A DNA stretch of 64,000 nt, taken from contig CASFCS010000001.1 of NCBI GenBank assembly GCA_949293245.1, positions 41,616 to 105,615 of the forward strand. Reading direction: 5' to 3'. Source of the stretch: an uncultured bacterium. Lineage in GTDB: Bacteria > Bacillota > Clostridia > Oscillospirales > Oscillospiraceae. Each line of letters opens with the position of its first letter. Positions within the stretch are counted from its first letter, which is position 1. The position numbers were made by a program, and so were the translations under genes. Positions 58,477-64,000 of the stretch are shown here, one piece after another. The notes under the pieces were generated by a model. The model saw only the letters and a list, made by a program, of their open reading frames with translations. It did no database searches and was not told where the DNA came from.

Positions 58477-59163
58477 ATGCGCCCGGACAACGACCAGCGG
58501 ATCTATCTCAACGACGGCGACCCCACGGTGGTTTACCTGAAAAATGTGATCGACGACCCGGAGATCCAGGTGGGGGAGCACACCTATTACCACGACCCCT
58601 TCCGGGACCCCCGGGACTTCGCCAAGAACAATATTCTCTACCACTACCCCGGGGCGGGGGACCAGATCATCATCGGTAAGTACTGCTCCATCGCCTGCGG
58701 GGCCAAGCTGCTGTGCTCCATCGCCCACCACAGCAAGCGCTCCCTGGCCTACTACCCCTTCCCCATCATCGGGGAGCACTGGGACCTGACCATGGAGGAC
58801 CTGCACTGGGAGCGAAAGGGCCCCACCGTCATCGGCAACGATGTGTGGCTGGGCTATGACTGCGTCATTATGCCCGGAGTCCACATCGGGGACGGGGCCG
58901 CCGTGGGCACCCGCAGCGTGGTCACCCGGGATGTGCCCCCCTATACCGTAGTGGGTGGGGACCCGGCCCGCCCCCTCTATCGCCGCTTTGACGACGCCAC
59001 CATTGAAAAGCTGCTGGCACTCAAGTGGTGGGACCTGCCGGAGGAGGAGCTGCGCCCCCTGCTGCCCTGGCTCATTCGGGGGGACCTGGAGGGCCTCTTG
59101 GAGCAGAAGTTCGTGTCGGACACCGCCCGGCAGATTTTGGACCGGCTGCGCCCTACTTTATAA
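58477..59163 (+). CDS. Hexapeptide acetyltransferase of the Vat/CatB type
   Basis: 228 aa from ATG 58477, GGGGAGG upstream. Left-handed beta-helix repeats (IGKYCSIACGAKLL, IGNDVWLGYDCVIMPGVHIGDGAAVGTRSVVTRDVPPYTVVGGDPARPLYRRF). H-region HHSKRSLAYYPF contains the catalytic His. Vat enzymes inactivate streptogramin A; CatB acts on chloramphenicol. Resistance is possible but cannot be assumed; many housekeeping relatives exist. Confidence 0.85.
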   Translation: MRPDNDQRIYLNDGDPTVVYLKNVIDDPEIQVGEHTYYHDPFRDPRDFAKNNILYHYPGAGDQIIIGKYCSIACGAKLLCSIAHHSKRSLAYYPFPIIGEHWDLTMEDLHWERKGPTVIGNDVWLGYDCVIMPGVHIGDGAAVGTRSVVTRDVPPYTVVGGDPARPLYRRFDDATIEKLLALKWWDLPEEELRPLLPWLIRGDLEGLLEQKFVSDTARQILDRLRPTL

Positions 59164-59177
59164 TAATATACTTTTCC

Positions 59178-59213
59178 CATGGGGCCGGACTGGCAGTCCG
59201 GCCCTTTTTTCCT
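59178..59213 (+). terminator. Terminator of the acetyltransferase gene
   Basis: Stem GGGCCGGACTG / CAGTCCGGCCC, then six T. Confidence 0.85.
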
Positions 59214-59259
59214 CTGTCCGGCCGGGCAAGCAGACTGCAAAAAATTTTTTCATTTCCTC

Positions 59260-59288
59260 TTGACGGCGGTTGTGAAATGGTGTATGAT
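59260..59288 (+). promoter_or_regulatory. Promoter of the reverse rubrerythrin unit
   Basis: TTGACG (59260-59265), 17-bp spacer, TATGAT (59283-59288). The 130-nt leader holds the dyad GATTCC / GGAATT around 59311-59330, a possible redox operator. Confidence 0.6.
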
Positions 59289-59422
59289 ACACACAGTTAA
59301 ACGATAGAGATTCCTGATAAGGAATTCGACAAATCGATAACTGTTCTCAATTAGTTGCTTTTATTCCATCCCATGGATCACCACTACTTTTTCGGAACAT
59401 AAAGTATAAGGAGGAAATTACT

Positions 59423-60010
59423 ATGAAGAAGTTCGTCTGCACCGTCTGCGGTTATGTCCACGAGGGCGACACCCCTCCCGCCAAGTGCCCCGTCTGCGGC
59501 GTGCCCGCCTCCAAGTTCGTGGAGCAGAGCGGCGACATGAAGCTGGCCGCTGAGCACGAGTACGGCGTCTACGCCAAGACCGTCAAGAACAACCCCGACA
59601 TCAGCGACGAGGACAAGGCTTACATCCTGGAGCAGCTGAAGGCCAACTTCACCGGCGAGTGCTCCGAGGTGGGTATGTATCTGTGCATGGCCCGCATCGC
59701 CCACCGGGAGGGCTACCCCGAGATCGGCCTGTACTGGGAGAAGGCCGCCTATGAGGAGGCCGAGCACGCCGCCAAGTTCGCCGAGCTGCTGGGCGAGGAG
59801 CTGGAGCCCAACATGAAGGCCTCCACCAAGGCCAACCTGGCCTGGCGTGTGGACTGCGAGTTCGGCGCCACCCAGGGCAAGACCGATCTGGCCGGCTGCG
59901 CCAAGAAGAACGGCCTGGACGCCATCCACGACACCGTCCACGAGATGGCTCGCGACGAGGCCCGTCACGGCAAGGCTCTCAAGGGCCTGCTGGAGCGGTA
60001 CTTCAAGTAA
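59423..60010 (+). CDS. Reverse rubrerythrin
   Basis: 195 aa. Rubredoxin-like domain at the N-terminus ([10 protein letters not shown] ... CPVCG), then a ferritin-like four-helix domain with [24 protein letters not shown] and DEARHGK di-iron ligands. This order is the reverse of classical rubrerythrin. Reduces hydrogen peroxide and helps with oxygen in anaerobes. AGGAGG upstream. The rubredoxin gene 340 nt downstream is a likely electron donor. Confidence 0.92.
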   Translation: MKKFVCTVCGYVHEGDTPPAKCPVCGVPASKFVEQSGDMKLAAEHEYGVYAKTVKNNPDISDEDKAYILEQLKANFTGECSEVGMYLCMARIAHREGYPEIGLYWEKAAYEEAEHAAKFAELLGEELEPNMKASTKANLAWRVDCEFGATQGKTDLAGCAKKNGLDAIHDTVHEMARDEARHGKALKGLLERYFK

Positions 60011-60022
60011 GCCGAAGGAGAT

Positions 60023-60358
60023 ATGCTGGACCATGATATTCGTTTGGGCGCAAATAGTATCTCTTTGGTAGATGGACATGCCGGAACAACCATTACCTTT
60101 GTCGCGGCAAACCGGGAAGTGGTGTTCTCTCATTGGTGCATGAGAGAAAAAAAGCCCTTTTTCCCTTTTGGTAAAAAGAGGTATTCCGAAACAAGCAGCG
60201 AGGAACGCTACCCTGTCCCGCCAGAGATCGATTCCGAAGAGGCGCTCCGTAAGTATGTTGCAGCCCAATGGCCTATGTATTTTGGCCAATTTATATGGGC
60301 GCAAGGCCCTGAATCTTCCAGCAAGCAATCACAGCAAGGAGATTATCACCATGGATAA
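60023..60358 (+). CDS. Hypothetical protein between rubrerythrin and rubredoxin
   Basis: 111 aa. AAGGAG at 60015-60020 is only 2 nt from ATG 60023, so the start is uncertain (a TTG at 60044 is possible). The sequence is polar, with no Cys-metal motif, and less GC-rich than the neighbours. Ends 8 nt inside the rubredoxin gene. Context suggests the same oxidative-stress transcript. Not recognised. Confidence 0.5.
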   Translation: MLDHDIRLGANSISLVDGHAGTTITFVAANREVVFSHWCMREKKPFFPFGKKRYSETSSEERYPVPPEIDSEEALRKYVAAQWPMYFGQFIWAQGPESSSKQSQQGDYHHG

Positions 60359-60506
60359 GTATGTCTGCCCCTGCGGCTATGAGTATGACCCCGCTGTGGG
60401 CGATCCCGACAATGGCGTGGCCCCCGGCACCCCCTGGGAGGCCGTCCCCGCCGACTGGGTGTGCCCCGTGTGCGGCATGGGCAAAGACGTCTTTGAGAAG
60501 GCGTAA
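60351..60506 (+). CDS. Rubredoxin with CxC first knuckle
   Basis: 51 aa, ATG 60351 with AAGGAG 9 nt upstream. Rubredoxin core [19 protein letters not shown] ... WVCPVCG. The first knuckle reads CPCG, where the family usually has C-x-x-C-G, so one residue is missing between the iron ligands. The second knuckle is normal. Small electron carrier for the reverse rubrerythrin. Confidence 0.88.
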   Translation: MDKYVCPCGYEYDPAVGDPDNGVAPGTPWEAVPADWVCPVCGMGKDVFEKA

Positions 60507-60519
60507 GAACTGATCTTCT

Positions 60520-60555
60520 AGGAGGAAACCGGTGTTCCGGTTTCCTCCTTTTTTT
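60520..60555 (+). terminator. Terminator of the rubrerythrin-rubredoxin unit
   Basis: Stem AGGAGGAAACCGG / CCGGTTTCCTCCT with loop TGTT, then seven T. Confidence 0.88.
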
Positions 60556-60626
60556 GTAGCCTGAATCGCCGAGACGCGCAGCTTGGTGTGCAGCTTTTCC
60601 TCTCTTCACACTTTTTTGACTTTCAC

Positions 60627-61001
60627 ATGTGCAACTCACCAGAGTGGAGAGCCTACCGCCAGGACTTCCTCAGCGCCCAGATGGTGACCGAGACCATCAA
60701 GAAGAACACCGGCAAGCGCACCTACAAGAATCTGACCTACACCAACATAGAGAAGTATATGAGCGTATTCCAGAACGCCGACGAGCTGCTGGCCCAGTTC
60801 GAGGTGGTTAAGAAGTGTTCCCTGGGACAGTCCAATCATTACCAGTTTGTGCTGGATTGGTTCAAGACCCAGTTCCCCAAGTACAAGGAGCTGCCCGACT
60901 TCGGAAACAACGCCCCCAAGGTGATTGACCTTGCGGCCTTCCAGAAGAAGCAGGAAGAGAAGAAGGTCCAGGCCGAGCAACTGGAAAAGAAAGACGCCTA
61001 A
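60627..61001 (+). CDS. Hypothetical protein, possibly a 5'-truncated gene
   Basis: 124 aa from ATG 60627 (an earlier frame start at 60588 also lacks a ribosome site). Helical, Lys-rich with a coiled-coil tail (KKQEEKKVQAEQLEKKDA). No family recognised. The absence of any Shine-Dalgarno and the location just after a terminator suggest a gene fragment moved here, or a leaderless gene. Confidence 0.4.
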   Translation: MCNSPEWRAYRQDFLSAQMVTETIKKNTGKRTYKNLTYTNIEKYMSVFQNADELLAQFEVVKKCSLGQSNHYQFVLDWFKTQFPKYKELPDFGNNAPKVIDLAAFQKKQEEKKVQAEQLEKKDA

Positions 61002-61045
61002 TTTGAAGTGTATTTTTCAAAAATCAGAAAAAGGAGAATGACGAT

Positions 61046-61270
61046 ATGGATATGAACAATATGACCAGAGAAGATATTATTTGCATGATGGACGCCGAAA
61101 TAGACTTCGCTATTGACGATCATGGATGGCAAGGAGCCGATGGACATTGGCTTACCCACGAAGACCTTGCCAAGTGGACAGATGAAGATTATCTCAAAGA
61201 GTATGAGCGCGTTTATCTGAATAGAAAGGCACATAGCCAGAGGGAAACAGTGGACTTCTGGGATGAATAA
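61046..61270 (+). CDS. Small acidic protein
   Basis: 74 aa, ATG 61046 with AAGGAGA upstream. Very acidic (many Asp and Glu), with WTDEDYLKEYERVYL helix at the end. No family recognised. Its own ribosome site and following terminator support a real gene. Composition is lower in GC than the host. Confidence 0.6.
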   Translation: MDMNNMTREDIICMMDAEIDFAIDDHGWQGADGHWLTHEDLAKWTDEDYLKEYERVYLNRKAHSQRETVDFWDE

Positions 61271-61296
61271 GGAAAGACAGCATGAAATACAAAATG

Positions 61297-61337
61297 AGAG
61301 AGGACGGTACTGCTGGTGTACCGTCCTCTCTGTACTT
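61297..61337 (+). terminator. Terminator after the small acidic gene
   Basis: Perfect 14-bp stem AGAGAGGACGGTAC / GTACCGTCCTCTCT, 7-nt loop, then TTTTT. Confidence 0.88.
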
Positions 61338-61343
61338 TTTAAG

Positions 61344-61372
61344 TTGTTTTTTCTAATCGCCCGTGGTAAAAT
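61344..61372 (+). promoter_or_regulatory. Promoter of the leader RNA / HTH-membrane gene
   Basis: TTGTTT (61344-61349), 17-bp spacer, TAAAAT (61367-61372). Predicted RNA start near 61379, precisely where the first arm of the leader structure begins. Confidence 0.6.
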
Positions 61373-61378
61373 AGCCTT

Positions 61379-61540
61379 GCGACGCAAGTTCATACCGTTT
61401 TAACCCTAAAAAAGTGTGCGTTTTTACCTTTGGTAAAAACGCAGGCTCTGTTTCAGCATACTTCTTTGAGGTAGTTGGAACTTGCGTCGCGGCAAGAGCT
61501 ATGCGTTTTTCGGCGTGCGGCTTTTGCCGCACGCTTTTTT
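61379..61540 (+). ncRNA. Orphan riboswitch-like leader RNA
   Basis: Stem P1: GCGACGCAAGTTC (61379-61391) pairs with GAACTTGCGTCGC (61478-61490), 13 perfect base pairs. Inside it is P2: GCGTTTTTACC / GGTAAAAACGC (61418-61442). A terminator follows: GCGTGCGGC / GCCGCACGC (61513-61534) and six T. GCGGCAAGAGC (61489-61499) can pair with GCTTTTGCCGC (61520-61530), an 11-bp antiterminator that excludes the terminator and competes with the foot of P1. This is the architecture of a transcriptional riboswitch, but the sequence matches no class I know. A general structured RNA is the alternative. Confidence 0.55.
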
Positions 61541-61574
61541 CGTTTTATGTCAGAATTGATAAGGAGGGATTGCA

Positions 61575-62924
61575 TTGGCGCAAACGATGAGCTCCAAGGA
61601 AGCGGCCCAGAAATGGAAGTGTACACAGGCGGAGGTCACCCAGTGGTGCAGAGAAGGGAAAATTCCTGGCGCATTCAAGGGTGGAAGTAAACAAACCAGT
61701 GCGTGGCAAATCCCGGTGGACGCGGTGAAACCGGAAACAGAAAAGCAGAAAAAACCGGATAATAAATTGGCAGTAGAAAGCCAGCCATCCAAAAGAAGCG
61801 GCCTGTCCATCGCCGCGGGCGTCTTGTTGCTGGTGGCGGATCTTGTGCCGCTGGTTCAGAAATTTCTGCTGTATCGCCGCTGGGACTGGTATGTCGGGCC
61901 GCTGGATCTGGTGCAACTCCTGCCCAGTATGGCAATCGTCGTTTTGCTCTTTATGGGACGCTCCGGCAACATTCTGACCATTGCATTGGGGATAAAATTC
62001 CTCTTTTCCTTTGTTGCAGATCCATTCAACGCGATTTTCCCAATGCCCCTTATCTTTTCCATTGAAGTAGATCCAATCAGCGCGATTTCCCAAGTGCCCC
62101 TTATCCTTATGATTGTGCTGCGTCTACCCTATCTGCGCAGAGAGTTCTCCAGGGTATGGGCCATCCCTTTCGCACTCGGGGCGGCGGTGGTGTTCGTGGG
62201 AAGTTTCTCCCCAGACCTCACGCCGATTTTTTCAACCCTCTCCCATTGCATTGATGTGTGGGGTTACCTGCTTATGGGGGCATGGCTTGCTCATCCTGCG
62301 ATGACCTTCAAATCGCTCTTTTTCAGAAACATCGACGAGCTGGAGCAGGTTGGCAGTGTGATCGGAGCTATATTTTTGCGGGGGGTTGCCATCTATGGGT
62401 CCATTATCACAGTCATTCTCTTTGTCTGCATCTTAGCGGCAGACAAAGGCGCTTTACCCCTGAGTATCGTTGTACCGCTTCTCCTCGTCGATACACCGTT
62501 TATGGGCGGTGTGGCAAACGTCTGCATTAAATTTCAAGAGGCCAGAAAGGCCACCAAGGAAGTCCGGCGCTCTATTAACGAGGTCAATGCCCGGAGCAAC
62601 ATCCCCGGCGTATCTGACCGGGCCAAGGCGGAACTTCAAAAGGAAGCTGCAAAGAAAGCCAAGAAAGAAGTCATCAAAGGCGCTGTTGTCGGCGGCATTA
62701 TTGCCGGGGATGCGGGTGCTGTGGTAGGAGCTATGTCTGTTAAGGCAGGCCAAGATGCCAGTAGTGGCGGAGCCGCCACAGACGGTGGAAAATCAGCAAG
62801 TAAAGAGGTCATCAAGAGTGCTGTGGTGGGTGGTATTATTGCTGGTGATGCAGGTGCTATTGTTGGAGCGGCCGCAGCTAAGGCAGGCCAAGACGCCAAG
62901 AACAAAACTGATAAAACAACGTGA
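61575..62924 (+). CDS. Membrane protein with N-terminal HTH and repeated glycine-rich segments
   Basis: 449 aa from TTG 61575, 6 nt after AAGGAGGG (the ATG at 61587 is too distant). Residues 1-55 resemble an excisionase/MerR-like HTH_17 (MSSKEAAQKWKCTQAEVTQWCREGKIPGAF). About eight hydrophobic helices run from 78 to 330. The end holds two near-identical 32-residue repeats (364-395 and 410-441), with the core AVVGGIIAGDAGA, a glycine-zipper type that can insert in or pack within membranes. No complete protein of this layout is known to me. Confidence 0.7.
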   Translation: MAQTMSSKEAAQKWKCTQAEVTQWCREGKIPGAFKGGSKQTSAWQIPVDAVKPETEKQKKPDNKLAVESQPSKRSGLSIAAGVLLLVADLVPLVQKFLLYRRWDWYVGPLDLVQLLPSMAIVVLLFMGRSGNILTIALGIKFLFSFVADPFNAIFPMPLIFSIEVDPISAISQVPLILMIVLRLPYLRREFSRVWAIPFALGAAVVFVGSFSPDLTPIFSTLSHCIDVWGYLLMGAWLAHPAMTFKSLFFRNIDELEQVGSVIGAIFLRGVAIYGSIITVILFVCILAADKGALPLSIVVPLLLVDTPFMGGVANVCIKFQEARKATKEVRRSINEVNARSNIPGVSDRAKAELQKEAAKKAKKEVIKGAVVGGIIAGDAGAVVGAMSVKAGQDASSGGAATDGGKSASKEVIKSAVVGGIIAGDAGAIVGAAAAKAGQDAKNKTDKTT

Positions 62925-62927
62925 GAA

Positions 62928-62967
62928 AAAGACAGATGGCGGAAAACGCCATCTGTCTTTATTTTTG
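62928..62967 (+). terminator. Terminator of the HTH-membrane gene
   Basis: Stem AAAGACAGATGGCG / CGCCATCTGTCTTT (14 bp), loop GAAAA, then T-rich sequence. Confidence 0.85.
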
Positions 62968-63813
62968 TCGGATTGTAGAAGTGGTTATCCGTTCCCGCCC
63001 GTGTTCCCCGTGATTTATCAGCGGTCGGGAAAACTCCCAAGAAAATCCGTCGCCGCGAGTTACAAATGCGCTATCCCGAAACCACCCCTGCCCTGGTGTG
63101 GCCGCAGCCTTCACCCGCTCCGCATGGGGGTATCCCATACCTTCCTAATCACCTTCTTATGTGGAAAATTCCTTCCCCCGCCAAAGCTCAACTTCTGAAT
63201 AAAACTGACAACTCCGAGAGGACTTTTGAGAAGTGGCAGCAACTCCAAAAGGCAAAGTGCCAACTTTCCAAAGATAGGCAACAGCTTTGTTGCAGAATCA
63301 GGCAAATGGGAGCGGTATTCCGTTTATTTGCCCTAAAAATTTTTTGCGTTATCATAATTACAGAAAGCGGATTGGCAGGACGAACAGAGCCGCCGCCAGC
63401 GCTTCTATGATTTTCTCATGCAGCGGCGCGATCTGGTGGACGCTGTGGCAAAAAGCGTGATCGACAGCAGCACCAAGGAGATCACCGCCAAGGCCGAGAG
63501 GGAGCTTTCCAAAGCGTTCTGGGTCGTGTTAAGAATTTTTCTCACTTTGGTTTGCTGTCTCCTTTCAGAATGGTGTGTCGCGACTTCATTCTACCAGAGA
63601 TCTGCAAATCATGTCTTTTTATCTGCTTTTCAATTTGCGAAACTGATTGGACCTTATCGCTTTCCGTATCGCACAAAGTTCAGCGCACCACCGGCGCATT
63701 TTTCAAAATACAGGAGGGGGCGGTGGAGACATAATAAAGCGGATCAGGAATGAGGCGTGCGGATTGCCTGTGGTGACCCGCCTGACCCATCTGTCCGTCC
63801 TCCACGCCTCCGG
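62968..63813. other. Decayed stretch without an intact gene
   Basis: No frame here has a start, ribosome site and protein-like composition together. Mixed base composition and fragments suggest remains of a mobile element; only the fragment at 63367-63530 looks protein-derived. Confidence 0.45.
63367..63530 (+). pseudogene. Coding fragment (helical protein remnant)
   Basis: An open stretch in one frame gives a natural-looking helix, QRRDLVDAVAKSVIDSSTKE followed by ITAKAERELSKAF, with the upstream residues also plausible (KADWQDEQSRRQRFYDFLM). It then runs into non-protein-like sequence. No start with a ribosome site. Probably a gene fragment from an integrated element. Confidence 0.4.
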
Positions 63814-63842
63814 TTGACAACCAGCCCCGCTTTGGGTAAAAT
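63814..63842 (+). promoter_or_regulatory. Promoter of the right-edge tRNA locus
   Basis: TTGACA (63814-63819), 17-bp spacer, TAAAAT (63837-63842), about 30 bp ahead of the tRNA-like sequence. Confidence 0.65.
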
Positions 63843-63872
63843 AAAACACAGTGGGCTTTGCCCGCCCCATAT

Positions 63873-63942
63873 GCCCCCGTACCTCACCGGGATAGAGGGT
63901 CCGCCTCCTAAGCGGCAGTTCGTTCGAATCCGGCTGGACCCG
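63873..63942 (+). pseudogene. Degenerate tRNA-Arg (CCT)-like sequence
   Basis: 5' strand GCCCCCG, a compensated D stem (CCTC/GAGG) and anticodon loop CTCCTAA with CCGC/GCGG are still visible, but the T stem is faulty and the 3' acceptor strand does not pair with the 5' strand; no CCA. It looks like a decayed copy of the tRNA that begins at 63966. Confidence 0.55.
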
Positions 63943-63965
63943 AAAATTGAATATTTTTTGTATAA

Positions 63966-64000
63966 GCCCCCGTAGCTCAGTTGGATAGAGCGGTCGCCTC
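63966..64000 (+). tRNA. tRNA, 5' half only (probably Arg), cut by the window edge
   Basis: GCCCCCG, TA, intact D arm (GCTC ... GAGC), and the 5' anticodon stem ending GTCGC, then CTC. The anticodon starts with C, and likeness to the degenerate CCT copy upstream suggests tRNA-Arg (CCT). The second half is outside the window. Confidence 0.7.

Noticed and set aside
56077..58884. 935-codon open frame antisense to lepA
   Set aside because: lepA on the plus strand is certain; this frame has no motif and a skewed His/Val/Gly content.
58477..59163. Antibiotic-resistance gene (Vat/CatB)
   Set aside because: The fold fits, but base composition matches the host and no mobile context is present, so a clinical resistance call is not justified.
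61379..61490. Retron msr-msd RNA (long inverted ends)
   Set aside because: There is no reverse transcriptase gene nearby, and the structure continues into a terminator/antiterminator, which fits a leader RNA better.
1..64000. CRISPR array or cas genes
   Set aside because: No regularly spaced direct repeats were found and no Cas protein motif was seen.

Overview
The window looks like a chromosome segment of a GC-rich, anaerobic, endospore-lineage Firmicute, most like the Flavonifractor/Pseudoflavonifractor/Lawsonibacter side of the Oscillospiraceae. This is inferred from gene content and base composition (mreCD-mrdA, maf, zapA, dnaD-dnaC, a YtvI-type sporulation permease, DUF896, DUF1836, LexA, reverse rubrerythrin, rubredoxin). 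No 16S gene is present, so the species cannot be named. Core genes are very GC-rich, and several short stretches are clearly not.

Bases 1-4030 are the right end of an integrated element: a split phage/plasmid primase-helicase, a cluster of GGTGGAG iterons around an AT-rich stretch (candidate origin), a zinc-ribbon protein, a helical protein and a small lipoprotein. The element ends at the 3' half of a tRNA-Met, a classic tyrosine-recombinase attachment site. Beside it is an AT-rich islet (about 4080-5460) with an AbiF/AbiD-type HEPN protein. A separately promoted RNA of about 63 nt follows it, with two hairpins that both carry a UGCG tetraloop. This is the best candidate in the window for a toxin/antitoxin-RNA or defence system.

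Bases 5460-59200 are mainly host genome. In order: a betaine/choline-type ABC operon; MalY-like lyase; FakA/Asp23 pair; a LexA-controlled repair operon (lexA-ogt-DUF6440-exoA); an ApbE/NusG-II/Gx redox-membrane cluster with a GH13 enzyme; the cell-shape block mrdA-mreD-mreC-maf-dut-U32-zapA; divergent dnaD-dnaC; a YtrA-type GntR/ABC operon with its own operator; ALDH; GNAT-cinA; esterase; tRNA-Val; cold-shock gene with a hairpin leader; DUF896, YlmH and an ABC exporter; AEC and YtvI-type permeases; HtrA; prmA, DegV, DUF1836, proS; metallophosphoesterase; tldE-tldD; nucleotidyltransferase; ROK regulator; pta; HTH regulator; lepA; and a hexapeptide acetyltransferase. Same-strand genes are packed tightly, often with ATGA/GTGA overlaps, and intrinsic terminators mark most unit ends.

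Bases 59200-64000 become more mixed in composition: a reverse rubrerythrin/rubredoxin oxidative-stress unit, small unknown genes, and an HTH-plus-membrane protein with duplicated glycine-rich repeats. That protein is preceded by a leader RNA that folds like an orphan riboswitch (closing stem, antiterminator, terminator). About 1 kb of decayed sequence follows, ending in a degenerate tRNA-Arg-like copy and the 5' half of a second, normal tRNA at the right edge.
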